A stretch of DNA of 64,000 nucleotides, taken from contig CANQBM010000001.1 in assembly GCA_947589575.1 (NCBI GenBank), positions 372,001-436,000 of the forward strand. The letters run 5' to 3'. Source of the DNA: an uncultured Clostridia bacterium. Its GTDB lineage: Bacteria > Bacillota > Clostridia > Oscillospirales > Acutalibacteraceae. The notes below the pieces were generated by a model. It searched no databases and was not told where the DNA came from. It saw only the letters and a list, made by a program, of their open reading frames with translations. Position 1 is the stretch's first letter. Every line of letters begins with the position of its first letter. The translations under genes and the position numbers were made by a program. Below are positions 46,417 to 54,878 of the stretch, one piece after another.

Positions 46417-46761
46417 ATGTCAACAAGTAAGGAATATTTATATTTTATATTAGAACAGCTCTCGGAGCTTGACGGTATATCGTACCGTATTATGATGGGT
46501 GAATATATAATTTATTATAATGGTAAAATCTCTGCTTATATCTGTGATGATCGCTTTTTAGTTAAGCCTGTACCATCCGCGCTTAAGCTGTTGCCCGATG
46601 CCGAATACGACGCAATCAGTGAAGGCGGAAGTAAGAAATTGCTCAGAGTAGATGATGTCGACAACCGCGGGCTTTTGGTTAATTTATTTACAGCAATGTA
46701 TGATGAATTGCCTGAGCCAAAGCCTAAAAAGAAAAAACGGACAAAGTATGAAATCAGATAA
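46417..46761 (+). CDS. TfoX/Sxy N-terminal-domain protein
   Basis: A 114-residue protein that aligns with the TfoX N-terminal domain: 'ISYRIMMGEYIIYYNGKISAYICDDRFLVKPVPS' with later 'LVNLFTAMYDELP', then a Lys-rich tail. TfoX/Sxy regulates competence in Gammaproteobacteria. Stand-alone N-terminal domains like this are common in Clostridia and have no known role. RBS GAGGAA. No competence genes are adjacent. Confidence 0.8.
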   Translation: MSTSKEYLYFILEQLSELDGISYRIMMGEYIIYYNGKISAYICDDRFLVKPVPSALKLLPDAEYDAISEGGSKKLLRVDDVDNRGLLVNLFTAMYDELPEPKPKKKKRTKYEIR

Positions 46762-46829
46762 ATCAAAAAACAACAAATAACTTGCAGTTTAAAATATAAA
46801 TCGTAATATATTTTAAAATAAAGTGCGGG

Positions 46830-47354
46830 GTGGGGTGTTTTAGTGTGAATGGCATATCGGTTTCAACCTGTTTTAATTATGAAATCGGCTTTAAAAAACA
46901 GTTGGAGCTTATACATAATGCGGGTTTCAGCCACTTTTCCATAGGCTCAAATTACAATCACAGCGGAATATTAAAGAAAAAGAATTATGATGAAATCAAG
47001 ATTTTTTCCGAATATTATAATTTGTCCATAGACACAATACACGGATACGCTCTGGATAAGGCAGATACCGTGTCTGTTAATAAAATGCTTGCTGAAGCAG
47101 CAAGCGCTTTAAATGTACCGGTTATAGTTCATCATTGCAGCTCTTTTGCAATTAATCTATGCAGTCTTGACGCCCAAAGAGGGTTTTATAGATTTTGAAC
47201 AGCTTACAAAAATAATTCGTTTTGCAAATCCCTCATTTCCGTTGCTTATGGAAGTTATGACCGAACATTCTAAGTATAAAAAGCGGATGAGTTTTTAGCC
47301 GTTACATATAAAGAAGCGTTAAAGTTGTACGAAAATATAAATTTACAGTCTTAA
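46830..47354 (+). pseudogene. Sugar-phosphate isomerase/AP-endonuclease-like TIM-barrel gene, degraded
   Basis: The first ~105 codons encode the N-terminal part of a xylose isomerase-like TIM barrel ('SVSTCFNYEIGFKKQLELIHNAGFSHFSIG', 'IDTIHGYALDKAD', 'VPVIVHHCSSF'). The frame ends at 47198. A second frame from about 47150 continues with 'LTPKEGFIDFEQLTKIIRFA' and 'LLMEVMTEHSKYK', and a third from about 47284 with 'ADEFLAVTYKEALKLYEN' to TAA at 47352-47354. The two junctions need frameshifts, and the central barrel (expected to hold metal ligands) is missing between pieces 1 and 2. The total is about 175 codons versus about 270-280 in intact members. The gene is dead. Confidence 0.8.
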
Positions 47355-47368
47355 ATAAATCACTCGTG

Positions 47369-47397
47369 TTGACATAATTTTATGATAGTGTTATCAT
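47369..47397 (+). promoter_or_regulatory. Consensus promoter overlapped by a palindrome
   Basis: A perfect TTGACA (47369-47374), a 17-base spacer and TATCAT (47392-47397). The -10 is one arm of the inverted repeat ATGATA-GTGT-TATCAT (47382-47397), a layout typical of repressor (TetR-like) operators. It drives the 31-codon ORF. Confidence 0.6.
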
Positions 47398-47418
47398 TAT
47401 CAAAATGAGGCGACTGCT

Positions 47419-47514
47419 ATGAATAAATTATTTACAAAATTCAATACATTTGATTTTGATATGCCTATGGATCTCACATGGGCTTATTTGCGTTGTGTTC
47501 ATAGTATCAGTTAA
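47419..47514 (+). CDS. 31-residue ORF in its own promoter-terminator unit
   Basis: ATG at 47419 follows TGAGG with an 8-base gap. The product begins MNKLFTKFNTFDFDMPMDLT and ends 'WAYLRCVHSIS'. It is bracketed by a consensus promoter upstream and a clear terminator downstream, so the unit would make a transcript of about 175 bases. It could be an intact small protein, an ncRNA carrying a chance ORF, or the 5' stump of a lost gene; the surrounding genes are decayed, which favours the last. No homologue recognised. Confidence 0.4.
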   Translation: MNKLFTKFNTFDFDMPMDLTWAYLRCVHSIS

Positions 47515-47539
47515 ATTAGTTTCTTAATTATAACATAAA

Positions 47540-47581
47540 AACCGCTGATGAACACAAATGTTTGTCAGCGGTTAATTTTTT
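47540..47581 (+). terminator. Rho-independent terminator after the 31-codon ORF
   Basis: AACCGCTGA-T-GAACA pairs with TGTTTG-TCAGCGGTT, followed by AATTTTTT. Confidence 0.85.
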
Positions 47582-47591
47582 GGAGGTTGTT

Positions 47592-48367
47592 ATGAATTAT
47601 CTTGAGGAGTATTATAGTAATTTTGAAGAGGACAGCAGATTAATTCCCAAAAGCAGATAACCTGAATTTTTAACTACAATGAAATATATGAAAAAGTATT
47701 TGACAGCGGATTCAAAATACTTGAAATCGGAGCAGGTTCGGGCAGATATTCAAGATCATTAGCTGATATGGGGTATAAAGTGGACTCTGTTGAATTAATA
47801 CAGAGGAATATTGAAGTTTTCAAAAGTAAATTAAATGAGAATTAGCAAATAAATATTTATAAGGGCAATGCCTGTAATTTAAACTTTTTGAAAAGTAATA
47901 CATACGACATTGTTTTATTGCTAGGTCCAATGTATCATTTATTTACGGATGAGGATAAGCATAAGGCAGTCAGTGAAGCAATCAGAGTCGCTAAAAAGAA
48001 CGCTGTTATATTTGCGGCTTATTGTAATCTGGATACTTGTGTTTACAGAAACTTTGCAGAAAGAACAATGATTGAAAAGGTCAACAAAGGAATTTTTGAT
48101 GCTGAAATCTTTAAAGAAAATAAATTGCAGAATACTTTGTTTTTACAATGCAGAAAAGAAGATGTTGATAAAATTATGAGTTCTTATAATGTTCAACGAC
48201 TTCATTATGTAGGTGTTGATATGCTGACATCTTTCTTCAGAGAAAGCTTTAATGATTTTACCAAAGAGGAATTTGAACTTTATATGAAATATCATTATCA
48301 GATTTGTGAGCGCAAGGATATGATAGGTATGTCTTTCCATATACTTGATATATTTAAAAAGCTGTAA
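47592..48367 (+). pseudogene. Class I SAM-dependent methyltransferase, inactivated
   Basis: ATG at 47592 has TTGGAGG upstream and starts 'MNYLEEYYSNFEEDSRLIPKSR'. An in-frame TAA follows at 47658-47660, and 'PEFLTTMKYMKKYL' continues after it. One base is missing near 47717 in an A-run, after which the new frame gives motif I 'ILEIGAGSGRYSRSLADMGY'. A TAG lies at 47843-47845. Then comes 'YDIVLLLGPMYHLFTDEDKHKAVSEAIRVAKKN' through to the normal C-terminus. Three separate lesions make sequencing error an unlikely full explanation. The intact product would be about 255 residues. A fragment starting at a TTG at 47888 could still be translated but lacks the SAM-binding loop. Confidence 0.85.
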
Positions 48368-48425
48368 TAAGCGGCGAAAAATAAATATTAAAAGGCGGGA
48401 AAATTTATCTTAATCTCTTTGTAAT

Positions 48426-48848
48426 TTATAGGCTTTTTCTCATCCAGTAGTGGGGGCAATGCTCCTCATACTCCATTTGACTGCAAATGGAATATCCCTG
48501 CTTTTCATAAAAGCCTGTTGCCTGCTCCTGAGAGTGAAGCTCAACTGCTTTTCCGCCTCTGTTCTTAATAAGCTCTTCGGCTTTTTTTAGCATTTCGGCG
48601 CCAAGCCCGTTTTTTCTGTACTCTTTAATTACCGCAAGTCTGCCGATTAAATACGCGTTTCTTTTCTCACTCCAAAAGAAACGGCACACCGCGACAGGTC
48701 TGTCTCCGTCATATGCCAGAAGGTGCGACGCAGTTTTATCAATCTTATCAAATTCATCCCGAAAGCCCTGCTCGTCAATAAACACCGTTTTCCTTACAAG
48801 CATTGCGTCACCGCACAGACCCTTGTATTCCTTAATCTCCATTTTCAT
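48426..48848 (-). CDS. GNAT-family N-acetyltransferase
   Basis: A 140-residue single-domain acetyltransferase. The acetyl-CoA pyrophosphate-binding signature is 'RLAVIKEYRKNGLGAEMLKKA', followed by 'AVELHSQEQATGFYEKQGY', closest in style to ElaA-type GNATs. The substrate is unknown. It overlaps the 3' end of rmuC (AGGAATTGATG region), implying co-transcription. Alternative ATG at 48842 is equally possible. Confidence 0.88.
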   Translation of the reverse strand: MKMEIKEYKGLCGDAMLVRKTVFIDEQGFRDEFDKIDKTASHLLAYDGDRPVAVCRFFWSEKRNAYLIGRLAVIKEYRKNGLGAEMLKKAEELIKNRGGKAVELHSQEQATGFYEKQGYSICSQMEYEEHCPHYWMRKSL

Positions 48849-50040
48849 CAATTCCTAAAATATCGCTGTTTTCGGCAGAATCAAGAGTTTCAACTTTCCT
48901 TAAATGCTTTTGAATAACATCATTTCTGTGGTTAGCATCGTCAAGCGCTTTGCCTGCCTCTTCAACCTTTTTGCGCGCCTTTGCGAGCAAATCACCGAAA
49001 AGGCTGTATTGCTTTTTGGCAACTCCGAGTGTTTTCCAAACCTCGTTTGCCTTTTCATTTATCGCCATTGTTCTGAAACCCATTGCGAGCGAATTAAGAA
49101 GCGCGGTGATTGTTGACGGCCCCGCTATCATAATTCCGTCAGACTGGAGTTTTTCCGCTATGCCTGTTCTTGATGCCGTAATTTCAGCGTAAAGTCCCTC
49201 AGTCGCAAGATACATAATCGCGAACGGCGTTGTTTCAGGCGAGCTTATATATTGCTTAACAAGCTTTGCCTCGTCCTTGATTCTTGCCTCAAGCGCTTTT
49301 TTTGCTTTTTCGAGCGCCTCAAGGTCGCCTGCCTCCGACGCGGCGGAAAGCCTTGCGTAGTCCTCCATAGGGAATTTTGAGTCAAGCGGAAGATATGTAA
49401 AGCTGCCGTCCTCGTTGTTCGGTATCTTTACGGCAAATTCAACACGTCCGTTGTACTTCGGATTTGTCTGCACATTCGTTTCGTACATATTCGGAATAGT
49501 CTGATCGAGAATATTGCCAAGCTGGACCTCAGCCCATGTTCCCCTGCTTTTAACATTAGTCAGCACACGGTTAAGTCCCTTTACATTATCCGTTACGCCC
49601 GCGGAAAGCTCTTTCATCTCGCCGAGACTTTTATAGACATTTGAAAGCTGTTCTGAAACCGTTTTAAATGATGCGTTAAGCCTTTGGTTAAGTGTTTCCG
49701 TCAGTTTCTCGTCAACTGTCTTTCTCATCTGCTCAAGCTTTTCCTCATTGCTTTTCTGCATACTGCTTATTGCTTCGCTCGTCATCTTTGTCTGCTTTTG
49801 AGCATTTTCATTCAGCGTTTCAATCAGTTTTATCTGCTGTTCGTAGTTTTTTTCCGTCAGACCCTGCATCTGCTTTGAAAGATAGTTCATCTGCTCATAG
49901 CTTTGCTTTGCGTTTATATCAAGCTTCTGGTCGAGCAGAGCGGCGGTGTTGTCGCCTTTAGGCTTTCTTGCAAGAAGAATAATAAGCAAAATAATAATTA
50001 CCGCACAAAGTCCGATGAGTATGTATAGCAAAAAATCCAT
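48832..50040 (-). CDS. rmuC: DNA recombination protein RmuC
   Basis: A 402-residue protein with an N-terminal transmembrane helix (about 3-25), a long coiled coil to about 140, and the RmuC PD-(D/E)XK-like nuclease domain: 'GTWAEVQLGNILDQ', 'EFAVKIPN', 'YLPLDSKFPMEDY' and 'GIMIAGPSTITALLNSLAMGF'. It is implicated in limiting inverted-repeat recombination and in cell protection, with a membrane-tethered location. The start is placed at 50040, where GGAGAGA stands upstream; an extended frame from 50058 lacks a site. Confidence 0.92.
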   Translation of the reverse strand: MDFLLYILIGLCAVIIILLIILLARKPKGDNTAALLDQKLDINAKQSYEQMNYLSKQMQGLTEKNYEQQIKLIETLNENAQKQTKMTSEAISSMQKSNEEKLEQMRKTVDEKLTETLNQRLNASFKTVSEQLSNVYKSLGEMKELSAGVTDNVKGLNRVLTNVKSRGTWAEVQLGNILDQTIPNMYETNVQTNPKYNGRVEFAVKIPNNEDGSFTYLPLDSKFPMEDYARLSAASEAGDLEALEKAKKALEARIKDEAKLVKQYISSPETTPFAIMYLATEGLYAEITASRTGIAEKLQSDGIMIAGPSTITALLNSLAMGFRTMAINEKANEVWKTLGVAKKQYSLFGDLLAKARKKVEEAGKALDDANHRNDVIQKHLRKVETLDSAENSDILGIDENGD

Positions 50041-50229
50041 AAAATCTCTCCTTTTCAATAAATTATTTTAACATATATATTATTTTAAAACAATGGAATT
50101 TATTTTTTACAGAAAAAATATTAAAAAATGTAATATGATATATACAGTGTTATTGCTATATTGTTTACTTTGACTTTTTATATTGCTTATAGGCTTTTAT
50201 TATGATAAAATACCAAAAGAGGTAACATT

Positions 50230-51288
50230 ATGGAAAAGCTATGGATAAAAAATTTAAGAGATATTGAGCCTTATGTTCCCGGTGAGCAAAGCGGTGAAAA
50301 GGATATAGTTAAAATAAACGCTAATGAAAATCCTTATCCGCCGTCGCCAAAGGCAGTTGAGGCAATCAGGAATTTTAACGCGCAGCTGTTGAGATTTTAC
50401 CCTAATGCGAACGCTACGCCGCTTAAGCAGGCGATTGCGGACTATTATAATGTTGATATTAAGAATGTATTTTTGGGAAACGGTTCTGATGATGTTATCG
50501 CGATTGCTTTTCAGGCTTTGTTTAACAGTGATCTGCCTATTGTTTATCCGGATCTTACATACAGCTTTTATCCTGTATGGTGCTCTCTTTTCGGTATTCC
50601 CTATAAGAATTATCCCGTTGACGAGAATTTCAGAATTAATGTTGAGGATTACAGGGAGAAAAACGGAGGCGTGATTATCCCTAATCCTAATGCGCCGACC
50701 TCGCTTGGAGAGGGCAGGGAATTTGTGGAAAAGCTGATGGAGTATAACAGGGACAGCATTGTTGTTATTGACGAGGCTTATGTTGATTTCGGCGGTTTTT
50801 CCTCCGTTGAGCTTACAAAGAAATATGAAAATCTGCTTGTGACAGGCACATTTTCAAAATCACGCTCTCTCGCGGGGCTGAGGATCGGCTTTGCAATCGG
50901 AAGCGAAAAATTAATTTCAGTTCTTGAAGCAGTTAAAAATTCATATAATTCTTATACGATAGATTCGGTTTCTATTGAGGCAGGCAGGGCAAGTATTCTT
51001 GATGATGAATACTTCAGGGAAACCTGTGATAAGATAATCAGAACAAGAGCGCGTGTGACAGATGACATGAGAGCGCTGGGCTTTAAGGTGCTTGACTCGC
51101 AGACAAATTTTATTTTTGCCACTAAGGACGATATGTCAATGAAGGATATGTTTGAATATCTTAAAACGAAGAAGGTTTTTATCCGTTATTTTTCAGTACC
51201 GAGGATTGAGAATTATGTGCGTATTACAATAGGTACTGATGAGGAAATGAATGTATTTTTAAACGAGTTAAAGGAGTATGTTAAATGA
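50230..51288 (+). CDS. hisC: Histidinol-phosphate aminotransferase
   Basis: A 352-residue PLP fold-type I aminotransferase for the histidine pathway (imidazole-acetol phosphate to histidinol phosphate). Motifs are 'KINANENPYPPSPKAVEAI', 'LGNGSDDVIAIAFQAL', 'IPNPNAPTS', 'VVIDEAYVDF', and the PLP Lys210 in 'TFSKSRSLAGLRIGFAIG'. Homologues can act on aromatic amino acids too, notable here because no aromatic aminotransferase accompanies the aro operon, but assignment as HisC is the natural reading. RBS AAGAGG. The next gene overlaps its end by four bases. Confidence 0.92.
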   Translation: MEKLWIKNLRDIEPYVPGEQSGEKDIVKINANENPYPPSPKAVEAIRNFNAQLLRFYPNANATPLKQAIADYYNVDIKNVFLGNGSDDVIAIAFQALFNSDLPIVYPDLTYSFYPVWCSLFGIPYKNYPVDENFRINVEDYREKNGGVIIPNPNAPTSLGEGREFVEKLMEYNRDSIVVIDEAYVDFGGFSSVELTKKYENLLVTGTFSKSRSLAGLRIGFAIGSEKLISVLEAVKNSYNSYTIDSVSIEAGRASILDDEYFRETCDKIIRTRARVTDDMRALGFKVLDSQTNFIFATKDDMSMKDMFEYLKTKKVFIRYFSVPRIENYVRITIGTDEEMNVFLNELKEYVK

Positions 51289-51722
51289 ATTCACCCAAAA
51301 AAGCGGCAATAATTTTTCTGTCTGTTATTAACCTGATGAATATTGCGGCCGGAATTATAACAGAGCTTGAAATGGCTTTGGGCAGAGATGTTGTATCAAT
51401 TATTCCGATTAAAGCGGAAATGACAGTTAATCAGATTTTAATATTGAATTTCGTTATAGTTGCGGCAATAATGCTTTTAATCAGCATTGTTACAACGTAT
51501 CTTGCGACAGATATTCCTTACTCCCCAAAGGAGATTGTCTCAAACTGTGCGGGAATATTTATGGTCATACCGATACTTGTATTTTTTGCCGCGGTATTTA
51601 ACGCAATTAACGCAGAGATTACGGCAGATAAGGTCTGGATAATATTAAGCGGAATTTTCTATGTGCTTGCGAATGTTATAAATATCGGATGTGTACTAAC
51701 AATAAAAGAGGACGCGGAATGA
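51285..51722 (+). CDS. Four-helix integral membrane protein, unknown function
   Basis: A 145-residue hydrophobic protein with four predicted membrane helices (about 7-25, 52-74, 86-106 and 117-137) and short charged ends. It is translationally coupled to hisC through an ATGA overlap. No recognised domain or catalytic motif. The link to hisC is positional only. Confidence 0.75.
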   Translation: MNSPKKAAIIFLSVINLMNIAAGIITELEMALGRDVVSIIPIKAEMTVNQILILNFVIVAAIMLLISIVTTYLATDIPYSPKEIVSNCAGIFMVIPILVFFAAVFNAINAEITADKVWIILSGIFYVLANVINIGCVLTIKEDAE

Positions 51723-51725
51723 TAA

Positions 51726-51757
51726 AAAGCGGATGACATTAATCGTCGTCCGCTCTT
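51726..51757 (+). terminator. Terminator after the hisC unit
   Basis: AGCGGATGAC pairs with GTCGTCCGCT (one wobble) around a 7-base loop, then CTTTG. Confidence 0.75.
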
Positions 51758-51811
51758 TGTATATATTTTTTATAAAAACAAGGTTATGACTTATATGGGT
51801 AAGTCGGATCC

Positions 51812-52561
51812 TTATTTCATTTGAGAACGATATTCTGTTGGTGTTATGCCGTATTCCTTTTTAAATGAGGAAATAAAATAGGATTGAGAGCGGAAAGAAA
51901 GCGATTTACAGATTTTTTTGTTGTCATATCCCTCCCATAAAAGAGTTTTGGCAATTTCAAGCTTTTGCTTAAGTATATATGCCGTAAGATTTATTCCCAT
52001 TTCTTTTTTAAAAATATGTGAAAGATAATCCGAAGAAATCGAGCATTTTTCGCTGAGTTCACTGACTGTGATTTTTTTATTAATGTTTTTGTTAATATAG
52101 GCAACCGCCTTTCTTATATGCGGAGAATATTTCATTTTTTCTTTATTCTCATTAACAAGATTTGTAAGCTCAATTATATTTCCCGCAAGGTGCTCAAGAA
52201 TTTTTACCGGAGTGTTAATTGAATCAATTTCGCGTATAAACTCATCGGAAAAATGATATGCCCTGAATTCATCAAGTCCGCCCTGTATTGCGTATCTTGT
52301 CGCAAGAGTTATGGCGCTTACCGCCATATAACGGTATTGCCGTATATCATCGCTTGACATTTCGCCGACGAAAATACCGCTTTGTATAAAAGGTTTGATT
52401 TCAGCGATAAGTCTGTCCATATCGCCCTGCTTTATGCAGGAAAAAAGTCTTATTTCATCTTTGTACGGCGTGTGGCTTAAGCCCTGCTCGCTTTGAGCAA
52501 AGAGAGAGCTTGATATTTCCTGAGGAATTATGTTAATGCTTATAAGCTCGCTTGCTTTCAT
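51812..52561 (-). CDS. AraC-family transcriptional regulator
   Basis: A 249-residue protein: residues ~1-140 form an unclassified N-terminal sensor-like helical domain, and the C-terminal ~100 residues are the AraC double helix-turn-helix ('KKITVSELSEKCSISSDYLSHIFKKEMGINLTAYI', then 'ICKSLSFRSQSYFISSFKKEYGITPTEYR'). ATG at 52561 has AGGTGA directly upstream on the minus strand. It is divergent from the esterase at 52857 and might control it. Confidence 0.9.
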   Translation of the reverse strand: MKASELISINIIPQEISSSLFAQSEQGLSHTPYKDEIRLFSCIKQGDMDRLIAEIKPFIQSGIFVGEMSSDDIRQYRYMAVSAITLATRYAIQGGLDEFRAYHFSDEFIREIDSINTPVKILEHLAGNIIELTNLVNENKEKMKYSPHIRKAVAYINKNINKKITVSELSEKCSISSDYLSHIFKKEMGINLTAYILKQKLEIAKTLLWEGYDNKKICKSLSFRSQSYFISSFKKEYGITPTEYRSQMK

Positions 52562-52742
52562 ATCTTTCACCTCAGTTTTAAAATATATATTTTGTATTCC
52601 CGTGTCAATATTATTTTACATTAAATATAAGATTTTCAAAATTTTATAGGTTTTTTGATATAAAAGAGTATCGCTTTAAAAACATGCCGTTTTTTTGGAT
52701 ATAAGAATAAAAGGAAAATTTAACTGAAAAATATTTAAAATG

Positions 52743-52771
52743 TTGACAAGCGCTTTTTTTAGTCGCATAAT
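52743..52771 (+). promoter_or_regulatory. Predicted esterase promoter with palindromic overlap
   Basis: TTGACA (52743-52748), a 17-base spacer and CATAAT (52766-52771). The palindrome AAGCGCTT (52748-52755) abuts the -35 and could be an operator. The rest of 52562-52856 is AT-rich with no gene seen. Confidence 0.55.
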
Positions 52772-52856
52772 TTATATAATGAAACAGAATTTTATTAAAT
52801 AAGTTTTATTATTTTAGCGAGTTAAACTTTATCGTCGGCAATAACCGCTTTACTGT

Positions 52857-53813
52857 ATGAAAAGATTAATTATGAAAAATATTGACAAACAAATTCGTTT
52901 AGAGGGACAGATACTTAAAATAATCAGTCCGTTAGGTTATGAAAAGGTTCAAAGATTTATTGGACCTATATCAACAAAGGCAATGTCCTTGCTTCAGCTA
53001 AAAAATTTAAATTGTGAAAAGATAAGAATCAGACGTTCTGACGGTACGTCTTTTCGCGTTTGCATTATGCGTGGTAAAAAAACAGAGGGTAAAACAGTCG
53101 GTATCCTTTGGCTGCATGGCGGAGGTTATGTTTTAGGCGCGCCTGAAATGGCAATTATGTCTTTTCCGAAACATTTGATAAAAAACTGTAACTGTGTTAT
53201 TGTTGCTCCTGATTATACGCTTTCTTCGATCAGTCCGTATCCCGCCGCGCTTCAGGACGCGTTTACCACACTTGTTTGGTTAAAAAATAACCGCAAAAAT
53301 CTTGGGATAGAAAGCGTCAAATTTGTCGCAGGCGGAGAGAGTGCGGGCGGAGGACTTGCCGCTGCGTTATGTATTTATGCAAGAGATAAAGGAATGGGCG
53401 ACATTGCTTTCCAGATGCCGCTTTATCCTATGCTCGATGACAGAGTTACCGAAACTTCAAAAGAAAACAATGCGCCTGTGTGGGATACAAAAGCAAATAA
53501 AGCCGCCTGGCGAATTTATCTCGGCGATAAAGTTATGAATAATAATGTTTCAGTGTATGCTGCGCCTGCTCGAAATAAAGATTTTTCAAATCTTCCTCCT
53601 GCAATATCAATAATCGCAACAGCAGAACCGTTTTATGCGGAAACACTTGCTTATTTTGATAATCTTCATAAAGCGGGTATCGAAACACAGTTAAAAGAAT
53701 TTGAAGGCGGTTATCACGCGTTTGATATGTTGGCGCCATATGCCGAAATCAGTAAAAATGCTAATAAATTTCTGCTCGAAAAATATATAGAATTTGTTAA
53801 AAAATATATATAA
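52857..53813 (+). CDS. Alpha/beta hydrolase (hormone-sensitive-lipase family esterase)
   Basis: The 318-residue esterase has the oxyanion motif 'HGGG' at 87-90, the nucleophile Ser162 in 'GGESAGGGLAAAL', a 'LYPMLDDRV' segment and the catalytic His in 'GGYHAFDML' near residue 291. It acts on short acyl esters in this family; the substrate is unknown. There is no signal peptide, so it is cytosolic. The ribosome site is weak, and ATG at 52857 or 52872 could start it. It is divergent from an AraC regulator. Confidence 0.88.
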   Translation: MKRLIMKNIDKQIRLEGQILKIISPLGYEKVQRFIGPISTKAMSLLQLKNLNCEKIRIRRSDGTSFRVCIMRGKKTEGKTVGILWLHGGGYVLGAPEMAIMSFPKHLIKNCNCVIVAPDYTLSSISPYPAALQDAFTTLVWLKNNRKNLGIESVKFVAGGESAGGGLAAALCIYARDKGMGDIAFQMPLYPMLDDRVTETSKENNAPVWDTKANKAAWRIYLGDKVMNNNVSVYAAPARNKDFSNLPPAISIIATAEPFYAETLAYFDNLHKAGIETQLKEFEGGYHAFDMLAPYAEISKNANKFLLEKYIEFVKKYI

Positions 53814-53842
53814 TTGATGAAATTAAAGCAATCATTAAAAGT

Positions 53843-53873
53843 AAAAGAGAGACATCCCGGCTGTCTCTCTTTT
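53843..53873. terminator. Bidirectional terminator between esterase and nanA
   Basis: AAAGAGAGACA pairs perfectly with TGTCTCTCTTT around a 7-base loop; A- and T-tracts flank both sides, serving both convergent genes. Confidence 0.85.
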
Positions 53874-53882
53874 AGTATTTTA

Positions 53883-54782
53883 TCAAAGTTCACTTACATA
53901 TCCGTTAATTTTATCTGCAATCGGCTTTGCCTCTTCAAAGGACACTGGAAGAAACGGTTTTCTCGGTTCGCCGCAGTCAATATTGAATCTAAGTGAAATT
54001 ACCTTTTTTGCCGCGCCGTAAAGTGATTTGCAGGACAGTAAATCAAAAATACATTCGTTTATTTTATACTGCAAAGCCTTTGCTTTTTCAATCTCATTTT
54101 CATTGATAAGTCTGTCAAGCTCAACAAATAGCTCCGGCATACAGCCGTAAGTTCCGCCTATACCTGAATCGGCGCCCATAAGCCTTCCGGCTAAAAACTG
54201 CTCGTCACAGCCGTTGAAAATCACAAAGTCATCACCTGCGGCACGGCGGTATCTTTCGGTAAGATAAACAGGCTCGGCAGAATTTTTAACTCCGATGATT
54301 TTCTCGTTTTCAGCAAGCTCTCCGAGCATAGCGGGCGAAAGGTCAAAGCCCGTAAGTTGTGGTATGTTGTAAATTATAAACGGTATATCTGCTTGCTCAA
54401 TAATTGACTCCCAGTGGAGTCTGACACTTTCGGCAGGAAGGCGGTAGTAAACGCTCGGAACGGCGCTTATTGCGTCAGCACCTATAGTTTCAGCGTGCTT
54501 TGCAAGCTCTATACTTTCTTTGGTTGACGCACATCCGATGTGTATAATCACCGTGAAATCGCCGCCCGCGGCAGTCTTTACCGCCTCGGCAACCCGCTTT
54601 CTTTCGTCGGTTGAAAGCAAAAAGCCCTCTCCCGTTGAGCCGCAGGCATAAACGCCCTTTACTCCGAGTGATTTATATATCTTTACAAGCTCTTTTATTT
54701 TTCCCTCGTCAATATTATCATTTTTATCATATATTGCGTTAAGCGCGCAAAAAACGCCGCGAAATTTATTCAAATCAGTCAT
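53883..54782 (-). CDS. nanA: N-acetylneuraminate lyase
   Basis: Class I aldolase cleaving sialic acid to N-acetylmannosamine and pyruvate. The 299-residue TIM barrel has 'ACGSTGEGFLLSTDER' (the GSTGE motif), Tyr138 in 'IIYNIPQLTG', and Schiff-base Lys166 in 'IIGVKNSAE', at positions matching the E. coli enzyme closely. The NAL reading is favoured over DHDPS by 'GSTGE' and the Phe/Leu surroundings and by the divergent nanE. RBS AGGAGG. Confidence 0.9.
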   Translation of the reverse strand: MTDLNKFRGVFCALNAIYDKNDNIDEGKIKELVKIYKSLGVKGVYACGSTGEGFLLSTDERKRVAEAVKTAAGGDFTVIIHIGCASTKESIELAKHAETIGADAISAVPSVYYRLPAESVRLHWESIIEQADIPFIIYNIPQLTGFDLSPAMLGELAENEKIIGVKNSAEPVYLTERYRRAAGDDFVIFNGCDEQFLAGRLMGADSGIGGTYGCMPELFVELDRLINENEIEKAKALQYKINECIFDLLSCKSLYGAAKKVISLRFNIDCGEPRKPFLPVSFEEAKPIADKINGYVSEL

Positions 54783-54833
54783 GTCAATTCCTCCTGACAG
54801 CTAAATTGTATCATACGGTATTTTAATATTCAA

Positions 54834-54862
54834 TAGACAACCTTAAGATGAAATGATATAAT
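54834..54862 (+). promoter_or_regulatory. Predicted nanE promoter
   Basis: TAGACA (54834-54839), a 17-base spacer and TATAAT (54857-54862). Transcription from it would start near 54869, giving a 5' leader of only about ten bases including the AAGGTGAT ribosome site. Confidence 0.55.
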
Positions 54863-54878
54863 TGTTAAGGTGATATGT

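Noticed and set aside
47888-48367. Independent 159-residue gene
   Set aside because: Its sequence is the C-terminal two-thirds of the methyltransferase pseudogene, starting after the SAM-binding motif at a TTG without a ribosome site.
44007-48367. Prophage or insertion element explaining the decayed block
   Set aside because: No integrase, transposase, terminal repeats or target-site duplication could be recognised at either edge.
50060-50229. Gene or riboswitch before hisC
   Set aside because: AT-rich with a possible weak promoter (TTGCTT-17-TAAAAT), but no conserved leader structure or ORF was seen.
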